From Epiperipatus broadwayi (lineage: Eukaryota > Onychophora > Udeonychophora > Euonychophora > Peripatidae), in assembly GCA_028023455.1 (NCBI GenBank), contig JAQFVV010012545.1, positions 2,817,001-2,881,000 of the forward strand: DNA of 64,000 bases, written 5' to 3'. The notes under the pieces are model-generated. The model saw nothing but the letters and a program-made list of their open reading frames with translations, made no database searches and was not told the DNA's origin. This document shows, piece after piece, positions 37,952 to 48,651 of the stretch (within the stretch, counting starts at the first letter, position 1; every line of letters starts with the position of its first letter). A program made the translations under genes and the position numbers.

Positions 37952-38283
37952 ATTACAATATAACAATTCATCAATTGCTAAAACAGACAATCTTTAATAA
38001 ATAAAATAACTATTTCCAAGTGCTTTCAACTCCTATGAGTCCTTATCAAGGCAGTATAAAAAAAATCTATTTTTCTCTAAGCAATAAATTAAGCATTTCA
38101 TTGCATTGGCCAGGAACAACTAATCGGAAAGCTGGTTAATTTTGAATTCATCCTTGACAAGGACTCATAGGAGTTGAAAGAACATGGCATTAGTTATTTT
38201 ATTTATTAAAGATTCTCTGTTTAGCAATTGATGAATTGTTATATTGTAATTTATAAGTTGTATTAGCAGAATCATTCTATTTA
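37952..38283. mobile_element. Foldback element with one-sided tail, second family
   Basis: Arms of about 100 bp (37952-38056 and 38150-38253; for example 'aacaattcatcaattgcta' and its inversion) enclose a loop of about 95 bp. A tail of about 30 bp outside the palindrome is present on the right side only. A 15-bp word matching at 14 positions ('tttactactctttaa' at 37937-37951, 'tttactactccttaa' at 38284-38298) flanks the whole unit, tail included. The sequence is unrelated to the family at 23.3 kb, but the plan is the same. Confidence 0.72.
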
Positions 38284-38298
38284 TTTACTACTCCTTAA

Positions 38299-41290
38299 TG
38301 CAATCATTTTCTATTTTTATTGATTACCCAACTAATGTGATGTAAAAAGCTACTCCTTAGATAGAGTTAGAAAATTCTGCACATGGAAACTTGTATGTTG
38401 AGAAGCATTCAATCAAGTTAAACAATTTATTTTTTTGAAATTTTTTTTATATTGCTAATTTTTTTTTTTTCTATCCATTCTCCAATTTATTATTATGAAA
38501 TTATTCTGTCAGCATTGACAACTTCCTTTTCTTCACTTATCCAAATTTAATATAACCTTTCTAGTCTACTAAATTAATCCAACCTCACCACATAAATCAG
38601 TTAAATGATGTTTTTACAAATTTATTTTAATTCATCTTTATAGCCTTATAAACATTTTTTTTGCCTTTATTTTATTAAAAAATAAGTCCGCTTCAGTTTT
38701 ATGTAAAATGCGATGCTATGTCAAATTGTCAATATTTAAATTAATTCAGAGATAAAAAAATTTTAATAGATGGCGCTTTTTATTATTATACATTCATTTT
38801 TTGTAATATGACTACTCTTATCATCTGTAATGACTATCTTCTTTCTCTTTTGATCACAGATGTATAACTACAGTCAGATAGTCTTAATTTTGTAGTTTCA
38901 ATCCATTACCATTTGATCATTTCCTATAGTCCTATACATTACAGTTACTATTCTTCCTGACTACTTCATTTTATCTCATACCACAAATATTCCTCTCACA
39001 CAACAATATTTAAAAATATTGGCATGCATCTTATATTCCTATTTCATTTTCTTTCCTATTCACCTTTGCCAGTATAAATTTTCTAAAAGAGATTCTTTAT
39101 CCTCTTTTAAATATATTTCACTCTAATTATTTTCTTAAGATGCTCTTAATTATTAAATATCTTTTCTTAATTCAGACCATTTGCCTGGTCTCACCAAAAC
39201 TCTTTCTTTTCCCAACATTATATTTGGTTGTTGGATCCTCACTTTGACAATCTACCTTCATCTTAGTTTCCTGCATATTTCTGCAATATAATTGATAGTG
39301 AATGAATAAAACGTCCACTGTTTATCATTTAATATTTTTCTTTTAAAGGTGTTGTGCTTAAAACCTTAATCCCATCCCCATTTTCTAAAGAAATAAAGTA
39401 ATTATAAATCATATTCCTAATACTTAATTTCCTTGTTTTGATAAATATATGCCATCTTTATTAAAAAGCATTCTATTTTTAATTTCACATACTGAAGATC
39501 ATAGTCTTATTCTGTTCATGCAATCTGCTTAAATTATTATTAATAGAGCAAAACCTATTTAAATTATATATCTGTTGTCAAACCAATATTAATATCAATC
39601 ATTTTATTCACTTTTTTGCAATGCATTATATATCTATTTATTATCATAATGGTTGTTAAACCTTTGTAAAATATTAACAATGATTCCTTATTTTTAACAT
39701 TTTTCAAATTATTAATTAAATATTGTCTTCCATTTTTAGTTTTGAAGATAATCATTTTACCAACCCAACAGAAATATTTCATTGGCAAAATATTTTACAA
39801 CTTTATTCTTAATAAAATTCTTGCTTATGTAAACATACCAGTTTATACCTGGATGTTCTTTTAATAAAATCTCTCCATATTCTTTTATTAATGAATTCCT
39901 AACAATGTAGTTCACAACTGCCTTTTTAATTTGTTTCAGTTTTTCCATAAATCTTTTTTCCGTTTAAGCATATATTTCATCCTTATTTAATCTACCCATA
40001 TTTGGTTATAGGTTTGAATCTAAAAGCTTTAACTGTATTTTAGACTTTGTTACATATTTCTCTATTTTTTGCCTAATTCTAATCATCATAATATCTTTTT
40101 TTTCTTTTAATTACATAATTTATTATTCAATATTCAATTTTATTAGAGCAGAAATCGTTAAGCTATTCTAACAACATTATAGCGCTTCTAACAATCCTTA
40201 GAAAGTTCTTTACGATATCTATATTAATAAATCATTTAGTTATCTCCTTTATCATAATAACGCACTTTGGTACATGTCCTAGTCATATTTATATCTTCTA
40301 AGAGGTGTTTTCCCTCCTCCAAATCACAAGAGCTTGCTTAATCTCGTTTTGTCATCCCCTATCGATGCAATCTTTTATACATCCATTACCTAATGTTTTC
40401 CCTCTTTTTATTATTAAAGCTAATTCTGTATTTAAAAAATAATTGAGTCAAATGTCTTGCATTGGTGGTCGAGAGGTCAGCGCGACTGCCACGATGTTAT
40501 GACACTTGAAAATATATATATATTGTGCTTTGTTTTATAAACCAAGCGACTGTTTTCATTATTCATGTTTTTTTAAGTTTAAGATTATCTTCTTTTTGAT
40601 TTAACTAAATATTAAAGCCTAGAAATAATATATAGATATATTTCGCTTTATGTAATTAATTTTAATATATTTAATTCAATAATTCTTAAATTAAACTTCG
40701 ATTTTTATAGTCTGATGGGATGTGATGCAAACTACTGACATCTTGTGATAGTTATTAAAATTAATATTTGTATTTTTTTCTTATTTTAATGAATTATCAA
40801 ATTAAATGTTCTTTGAATAACACAAATTTTGAAATATAATTATTTTGTATAAGAAATTTTTTATATTTTTTCCAGGGATGTATTACAAATTTTAAAACAC
40901 ACTTATAAAATAGATAATCATCGTTATAGTGAATTTAAATACGAAGACAATATACCGTATTTTTGAAATAAGAGCATGAAAAAAAATATTGCACATTGAA
41001 AAATTAAAAACATTCACTTTTCATTAAACATAAAAGTGGAAAATATTTAAATATTTTTAGGATAATCTTAATTAAAAACATTTATAATAAATACAGTATC
41101 CCCCCCCCCTCTCGCTAAATACCAAATTAACATTCAATATAAAATATTAATTTAATTTTGTTTAATGCATTATGCTAGAATTTATTAATTAGTTTTCTTT
41201 TTTATTTGCTTTAGTGATAATTTCATAAAATTGAAGAACGAATTTACTATAAATAATAAAGCAAAGATTGAAATTAGAGTTAATGAAATA
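38299..41290. other. Gene-free AT-rich DNA
   Basis: No gene was seen. At 40448-40492 the sequence 'tggtcgagaggtcagcgcga' looks like the 5' half of a tRNA or SINE head with a box A, but no box B follows. A C9 run lies near 41101. Small ORFs at 39564-39948 (minus) are Lys/Ile/Asn-rich and motif-free. Confidence 0.45.
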
Positions 41291-41301
41291 TATTTATATT
41301 C

Positions 41302-41411
41302 GTTGGAATGAGTGGGCAATAGATGGGGATTTTATGCACAAGCCTTCTGGCATCCATTGATTACTCTAGCTTGCTGTTTGTGGCAATATGTATAGTGAGT
41401 TTTGCCTGTTT
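41302..41411 (+). mobile_element. Foldback element, solo right arm
   Basis: Only the right arm is present, from 'ggaatgagtgggcaatag' to 'gagttttgcctgttttt'. Leader, left arm and loop are missing, as after 5' truncation. Flanking words 'tttatattc' (41293-41301) and 'tttatatcc' (41412-41420) may be a worn 9-bp duplication. Confidence 0.75.
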
Positions 41412-41860
41412 TTTATATCCCCAATAAACCATAAATTTGATACATATTTTTGAATTAAGACATTGTTTAAAGAATGAATGTCATTTTGCCTTTTTTAAAA
41501 AAGAGGGTGGAAAAATAATGTTGACATAAAATTTTAAGTGTCCTTTTATCAGAGTAATATTAAAATACAAATTGTAAATACAAAGTTGCGTTTCTTGATT
41601 TTGTTGCTTTTCTTTCCCCCTTTTTGAAGAATATGGAAATTAACCTTTTTTATTTTTTGATGGTGTTTACCAGTGATAAATAGTGTAAATATTCTGCATA
41701 CAAACTAAATGATTACTTATTCTTTATCATATTGTATATTCAGAAATATAATATACATATTCAGGATACAATATGCATGTTCATAGATAAGTAAAAGCAA
41801 TAAATAATAAGAAATTTACATTACTTGCAACTTTATTACTTTTAATGGCATTGCTTAAAA

Positions 41861-42682
41861 TAGTGGTATGCAAGCAATCTTTAGGTCATATTCTTCAAAG
41901 AGTCACTGAAGAATTGTTGAAAATCATGAAATTCTTAGAAATGTCTTCATATATATATATATATTAAAAAATCAAAAATAAATGTAATAATGTAAATTAT
42001 TTTTATATTAATTCAGCTGTAGTAGCATTAGGTGCAAATTACCTCCCCCCATCATTTAATATTCGCCTCTCTCATGATTTACACAAGATGAAAATGTCCA
42101 ATGTGATATTGAAATTTAATGGAAGTATAATGCATTCTGCTCATCAATATATTTATTTATTATACTGGCTATTAATTATATATTTTAATTAATTCTAATA
42201 TCTTTTAAAATTAGATAGAATAATTGATTGACATTTTAAGCAACAAGATATCAGAAAATTTTTGCTGTCAATTGGAAAATGATTATTTTGAGCCAAAGGC
42301 AACAGAAGTTTTTCATCCATATACTTATGTGAAACTGGTTCTTAAATTACTTTGTTATAAAAATGAAATATTGATATAATTTAATCCAGAAAATTTGTTG
42401 GCTTTTCATTTCTAAAGTAATCTCAAAAGTAAAAGCAATTATAAGCTCTGTGGAAGCATAAGTTTTACACTAATTAATTAATTAATTAATTATTTTTTGA
42501 TTCTACTATATATATAAAATTATATATTAATATAAATGTATAATCTATGTCGAAATATATTAAAATTCTTATTTCCTAAATTATGTATTTCATTATATTT
42601 TCTAATTAGTCAAAAAGCTTTAATAAACACATAGAAATCTTATAGAAAAAAAGGAATTGGAGAAATAGGTTGCCCACCACTG
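41861..42682. mobile_element. Non-autonomous hAT transposon
   Basis: The left end TAGTGGTATGCAAGCAATCT and the inverted right end CAGTGGTGGGCAACCTATTT are imperfect terminal inverted repeats of a common hAT type. The flanking octamers GCTTAAAA (41853-41860) and GGTTAAAA (42683-42690) match at 7 of 8 positions. The 820-bp interior has no transposase. The words 'cttcaaagagtcac' next to the left end recur in the right end of the element at 43133-43761, so the two are related. Confidence 0.75.
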
Positions 42683-42800
42683 GGTTAAAAGTTAATTGAA
42701 TCCAAAGAATTTGTAAAATTCCAGGCTTGAAGAAAAGATCTGATCACATGAAAATTCATAATTGAATCAAAAAAGTGATCACTCTCCATATAATTTATAT

Positions 42801-42880
42801 AGTTGCCTTGACAACAGTTTGAAATTGTTGATAGTTATTGACATTGGGAGTATTTAAGTGTTGACTGGTTTTAAATGATA
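42801..42880 (+). repeat. Dispersed repeat, partner at 16.6 kb
   Basis: This is the partner of 16567-16650. A pure C run (about 42999-43009) and TA runs follow. Confidence 0.7.
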
Positions 42881-43132
42881 TATATATATATTTGTCATTT
42901 TAATCACTTTTTAAGTTTGAACTTACATGATTTTATTATTATTATATTTCAATGAAAATTATTTTTTGTAAATTGTTACACAATTTACACACTGGGTGCC
43001 CCCCCCCCCATATATATATATAAAAAATAACAAATTACCTACTAAAATATATTATATATAATAGTTTTAAATTATAATAATAGTAAAAAATAATAATAAT
43101 ATTGTTGGAACTTATACAGTAGTACTTTAGAT

Positions 43133-43761
43133 TAGTGCTGTCAACCTATTTATACTTGCGGTCCCCAGACTGAAATTTTATATGAACCATTATATGTTGT
43201 TACCATCCTATTATAAGTATATAAGGACAGTAATAATAAAAGTAAGATTAATATATACAAATATATATCTTTATATTATATTTCAGTATATACAATTTGA
43301 TATAAGATGTTTGAAAAAAAAAACTGCATATTAATAAAAAAAACATATAATAATACTTAGTTCTTAGTAGATCTGTTGATTTGTAGCAATTATAATTTTT
43401 TTAGCCAGTTTTAGAAAATGTGTACATTTAAGAATTTAGTACCATGTATCAAGCACAAAGAACGAAATTCTGAAAGTGGACAAGAGAAATGAGAACAATA
43501 TAACTAAAGTGTCATTATGGATATGTTGTTTATACAAAGCAGATTGGAATATAAAGAAGGAAGTGTTTAAATACAAAAGTGAGCAAACACACAATAATAA
43601 ATAAGTTAAGCAGTTTTCATGTATTTTTTAATAGTGTTTAAATTTTTGTTTTTTCAATTAAAAATTTATTATCTAACATAAGAACTTCTCACAATCTTCA
43701 TGACACCCTAAAATTTTTTCTGTGACTCTTTGAAGAGTTACAACCCACAGGTTGTGCACTG
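43133..43761. mobile_element. hAT-related element, worn
   Basis: The left end reads TAGTGCTGTCAACCTATTTA. The inverted right end reads CAGTGCACAACCTGTGGGTT, followed by 'gtaactcttcaaagagtcac', which also occurs inside the left end of the 41.9 kb element. Target octamers are not clear: 'ctttagat' before and 'ttttggat' three bases after the right end match at 6 of 8. No transposase was found. Confidence 0.6.
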
Positions 43762-44107
43762 ATGTTTTGGATTATATTATAATCGCTATTAGTTTAAATT
43801 ATGTAGCTAAAAATTAAATAATTCACAAGAATAATACAAGAAGAAAGATATCATAGAAAGATAAATATTAAAGAAGCAATTTTTATAAATCAATTTAAGG
43901 ATTTTTTAATAAGTAGACAATATGTTAATATTGATCTACCCATATCATGGAAAATCATGTGACATTTGCTTTTTATCCACATAAGTTCACTCGATAATAA
44001 TTACAATGCAATCAAAGGTACTTCTGCATAAATTGCTATTTATTTTTTATGGTTATTATAATTTCAAACATGTGTTTACATTGTAGACATGTATGCAATA
44101 ATTTTAT

Positions 44108-44275
44108 AGAGTATGATTAGAACAACTTCTTATCACATCTGTATCATGAAGTTCGAATCAAGATTAAGTATTTTTTTTCTGGGTTTAGAATTTTTATTTT
44201 AGATAGCCAATCTATAACCAGCTCATTTAGCTAATCAAATGTGGTCAGTAAATGGATGTCTACTTAATCTTAGAT
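44108..44275 (+). mobile_element. tRNA-derived SINE
   Basis: A perfect box B (GTTCGAATC) lies at 44151-44159. The T-rich middle is followed by 'gccaatctataaccagctca' and the family tail 'ggtcagtaaatggatgtcta' near 44253. The box A region is worn. Confidence 0.72.
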
Positions 44276-45409
44276 AGAAAATAAACTTCAGTCAAAATTG
44301 TTCAGCAAATAAGAATTTGAGCAATTATTAGCTAGAAAGTAAAACAAGTATTAAAAACACAAAACTTTTTTGAAGTTGGCAAAGACTGTTTCTGCAATGA
44401 ACTACTTATCTTTATGCCTGTGTGTGTGTATATATATATATATATAATGTTCAGTTATTGTTTGTTTTTATCCCCTTTGCATCATGGTAATTTCTTAAAG
44501 AGATGGAGATAAAATTCACCTTTTTCTTTAGACTATCAAATATTGATAAATAATTTATAATTGCAACTTTAATTTTTCAAATTTGTATACAAAATGTATG
44601 TGTGTCTTGTAACAAAAGACATATTTAGATGTTTAGGCAATAGAGAATTAAAATCAAATATTATTATTCAGTCATGTTTATACTGCTTGACATCACCTTA
44701 ACATAATTTTTTGTAGTATTTCTTTGTTACAGACGTATAACATTAATGAGATCTGAAAATAAAAGTTTTAAAACTGATATTAAAATACGTAGAATGTTTT
44801 TGAATAATCATCCCTATTCAAATACAGCTAGGCAAATGCACCATTTTCTTTACATTTTATAAACTGATCTTTATAACGTTTAACTAGATGTATTTGACTA
44901 AAAAAGACTTTAAAAACAATCAAAATATTTTAAAGTCAAATAATATATATATATATTAACATTTCTTTGATAATTTTATTTGTAAAAGTACTGCTAAATA
45001 TTTTTGTAAATGGAAGGACAGATAAACTGTTCAAGCAGTTTCCGTAAAAAATTGTATTTGCCCAAATCATTTTAAAATTACTGCGAATAAAACGGCTTTG
45101 TTATTTTATAAAGCTGTTATAAAAACATGAGAACTTTGTAAAATTTATAATATAGTTTTAAAAAAATATCATAATCTGTGCAACGAAAATGTCAAGTAGC
45201 AACAGACTAGTATCAAATGATTATAGATTGATCCTATCATCTTAGTGTATGTCAGATAATCAGTACTCAGACAGAACATATAACATATATACAAACATAT
45301 ACAAAAGCAATAAATTAACATAAAGCCAATAGTAAATTATAAATTTTTTAGACACTTTGAAATATGAATATTCTTGATTTAAAATGAATTACTCTTAAAA
45401 TAATAATCA
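44276..45409. other. Gene-free AT-rich DNA
   Basis: There are TG and TA runs at 44419-44447. Nothing else was recognised. Confidence 0.5.
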
Positions 45410-45530
45410 AATGGTTTAGTTACTTAGGAGACCATGTGATGTTTAAGCACCAAAAGTGGAGGTGCGAGCTTTGGTTGAGAACTTTTAATTGTCGAATGCT
45501 TAATTACAGATTATTGATCTTACTAACATA
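45410..45530 (+). repeat. Probable SINE fragment
   Basis: It opens 'aaatggtttagttacttagg' like 16750 and is less AT-rich than its flanks. The remainder has diverged. Confidence 0.4.
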
Positions 45531-45594
45531 TAACCAAATTATAGTAGATAAATAGGATTCATTTCTATTTAATTTATTGTAATGAACAGAGTTA

Positions 45595-45762
45595 AACCAT
45601 TAAGCATCACATGATCACCATCTCTTATACTAGCACATAATTGTTTATAAACAAGGCAAAATTCTCTATATTGGAGGGATTTTATGCACAAGCCTTCTCG
45701 CATTCATTGATTACTCTGGTTGGCACAGGTTTGCACTACTGTATGGAGAGTTTTGCCTTGTT
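45595..45762 (+). mobile_element. Foldback element, copy with 15-bp target duplication
   Basis: The leader 'cacatgatcaccatctctta' is present. The left arm is shortened to its outer part ('ataaacaaggcaaaattctc'), while the right arm is whole ('gattttatgcacaagccttc...gttttgccttgtt'). The 15-bp word 'taatgaacagagtta' is perfect at 45580-45594 and 45763-45777. Confidence 0.92.
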
Positions 45763-45777
45763 TAATGAACAGAGTTA

Positions 45778-46981
45778 TTAATAATACGATGGGGATCATT
45801 TGCAGCCTCTTTTTCATTTACTTTATGTTGATTAAAAATTTTTATCGTATAAAGTTTGATTTTAAAAGCAAAATAAAATAAAATAGGAATTGAGTAATAA
45901 AAGCACATTCCCCATATTTTGAATGTACTGTTTTAGAAAAAATATATACATGGATTTGTACAGAATGTAGATGAATATTCATATGAGAGTTTATGAATGA
46001 ACAAAATCTTACAAATAAGCAGTTACTTCCATAGTAAGAATAGCAAATAGTTCAGCACAATGTATCTCAAATAATTTCTAATTTTGGAAAGGGGGAAAAA
46101 ATCTCCAAATAGCTAATTGAATGAAATTGCTGTACATGCTATCACATTGGTGCATGAACGTCATTTATCCCGTTGCCTCTTCAACCAACTACTTATATGA
46201 TAATCAACAACTTTATATTATAAGTATATAAAAAGAAGTAAAAAAAGAAATAACTATTTTACAAAAGGACTCTATCATGGAATGTTTTAAAAATATAACA
46301 GAAGATAACAAAATATATAACCTAAAGTCAACAAAGTGGAAATAAAAAAAAAGTGTATATATAAAAATCTTAAAAAATTTTTTAAATAAAAAAATTAAAA
46401 AAATCAATGTTGCTTATTGTATTTACTGTATTTTTTATTTTTTTAAAATTTGGCCTTAAGTTATGGAGAAAATAAATTTCTACCTAATTACTTCATCAAT
46501 TATTCATAAATCATAAGTAATTAATTAACTAATCTTGTATCAAAATTTAATAATATTTTGATATTACAAATACAAGAATGTCTTTAAATTATTTTTTTTT
46601 CCAACATAATAATTCATTAAAATAAAAAAAACTTAACTCTTCCACATGTGGATGGTGATGGAAGATGAAATAAAGAATGGAAAACTAAATTGATACTATA
46701 TATAATATATTTTATATATATAAAATATATTTTGGAGCGGAATGATCAGCCAAAATTACATTCATTACACAAAATAAATTTCTTACAAAACAAAACCTTA
46801 TTTTACTTTTTAAAACAGGCATATTAATAACGAGAGTCTCGTTTCTAATTTCATGGTTCATTCAATTGCGTCATCAGAATGTGAAATTTGATTTATACCT
46901 CATTACAGAAGTTTTGCTTAACCATTTATATAAAAAAATGTACCTATAATTAGATATTTATTTGGAAGTTATATATATATT
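45778..46981. other. Gene-free AT-rich DNA
   Basis: No gene was seen. A palindromic TATATAAAATAT tract lies near 46700-46735. The minus-strand ORF at 46213-46407 is Phe/Ile-rich noise. Confidence 0.5.
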
Positions 46982-47272
46982 TAATTATAGGGTATTTAAA
47001 CCCAGACTTTCAAGCTCCCTTCAGCTATTCAATCTATCTCACAAACGATACACATGACCAAACACATGTGAAAAACAAACGATCTTCAACATATCCGTTT
47101 TCCATAATGAACCAGCACTCACCAGTTGGTTCATGCTGGTTCAGAATGAAATACGTAAATTGGAGATCATTTATCTTTTTCACATGTGTGTGATCCATAT
47201 GCATCAGTTGTATGAGATAGATCGGATAACTTAAAGAAACTTGAAAGTCTAGGTTCAAATCCCCTGTAATTA
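46982..47272. mobile_element. Foldback element with tRNA-like ends
   Basis: A long imperfect palindrome: 'taattatagggtatttaaac' on the left mirrors 'aggttcaaatcccctgtaat' on the right. The arms continue through 'agactttcaag', 'atctatctca' and 'cacatgtgaaaaa' to a centre near 47130 ('ccagcactcaccagttgg'). The outer end of the right arm, GGTTCAAATCCCC at about 47251-47263, is a near-perfect tRNA box B and T-stem. Both arms therefore carry a tRNA-like 3' half. The ORF at 47034-47258 (minus) is an artefact of the palindrome. Confidence 0.8.
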
Positions 47273-48651
47273 CATCTAAACTTCAGGGATATAAAGTATA
47301 CCTGTATTTAAATAATATATATTTAGTAATTTGTTAGTGAATTTTTTTAAAGTTAATAATCTCATTCCCGATCAAAAAATTTATTTATTTCTATTTATTT
47401 TAGTTTTAAAAATATGAACAATGTTTTAGGCGGCCCCTTTTTTTTTGTACATTACCGAAGGGGCTTGCGTGCTAAAACTGAGCTTAACGTGCCTGTTTGA
47501 ATAAAGTAAAATAAAACAAACGTAAACAAACAATGAAAGATTTTTGTAATGTTACAATAAAAGATAAAGCAAATATATATATACAAGTTTTAAGATTAAA
47601 GTAAGTATAATATTAATATTTGATTATCAATCGTCTTAGAAATATCTACATAATTAGTGATCGTATTAATTTCACATGATGTTCAAAATAAGTTGTTAAA
47701 ACGTGCATACATAATAAATATACAGGCATGCACACCCAAATATATATACGGAAACACACACACATTATGTACAATTTTTGATTGAGAATATAAGTACAGT
47801 ATGCACACACATATGTACAAGCATATGTATATAGATATTGATACACACTAACACGTGTGCGTGTATAGGCGCACACACATTAATATCTATGGTAAATGGA
47901 GGGAGAGGAAAATAACATTAATAATCATTTTGAAGATATTCTTTTACAACATTTCATTTTTTAGCAGAAAAATAAAAGTATGAATTATACTGTTTTGAGA
48001 ATCGATATTAACACTAATAGATAACTTTTTTTTAAATGGAATTATTTAATTCGAATTTCAGAACGAGTATGAGTATTTATGTCTGCAAATATGTGTGCGT
48101 GTATATATTTATATAAGTATGCATATACGTTCATCTGTGTATAATCAATATAATAGATATTTATTGATTGTTTTAGGAAATTAATGTTTTCACTCTAAAT
48201 TTCCATTTCTAGAATAATGAGCAATTTCTAAAGATTCAGAGTTACAAAACTTTCAACTACTTTCATTAACCTAAAAATAAAAAAGAAAAAATCACATAAA
48301 AAATAATCCTCTTCGTGACACGGTGAGCTTAATGATATCCACATTTTTTAAAAAATATACATGAAATATTGAATGTTGGCACATCCACATATAAGTGTAA
48401 TTAATATTGTATAAATATTCCCACACAGAAATATAACCTCAGAACTTTATAACCAGTAATTAAGATTTTATATCCGAAAGCATTTTTATCAGTGATTCAA
48501 ATGAGATATAATCCAGTATATTTTCGGTAAGTAAATGTATCCATTGGAAATACATGTGTATACTTGATATGCTAATTTATAACCGTCTTGTTATCAAAAT
48601 ATCCATTTAACAAATTTAAATCTTGAATCTTAATGGTATCACGAAATCATT
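47273..48651. other. Intergenic DNA and presumed 3' UTR of the membrane-protein gene
   Basis: CA-rich microsatellites lie at 47748-47880. The minus strand below 48652 should carry the 3' UTR; the first AATAAA on that strand appears at 48165-48160, about 490 bases past the stop codon. In such AT-rich DNA this is weak evidence for the true poly(A) site. Confidence 0.4.

Noticed and set aside
40445-40500. tRNA gene suggested by a box A-like 'tggtcgagaggtcagcgcga'
   Set aside because: There is no box B within range and no cloverleaf; at most it is a SINE head fragment.
47034-47258. 74-codon minus-strand ORF
   Set aside because: It lies wholly inside the long palindrome at 46982-47272.
47240-47272. 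True tRNA gene suggested by GGTTCAAATCCCC
   Set aside because: No acceptor stem, D-arm or anticodon arm pairs upstream. The segment belongs to the arm of a foldback element.
47646-47876. Cys/Tyr/Val-rich 76-codon minus-strand ORF
   Set aside because: Its make-up comes from CA/TG and TA microsatellites.
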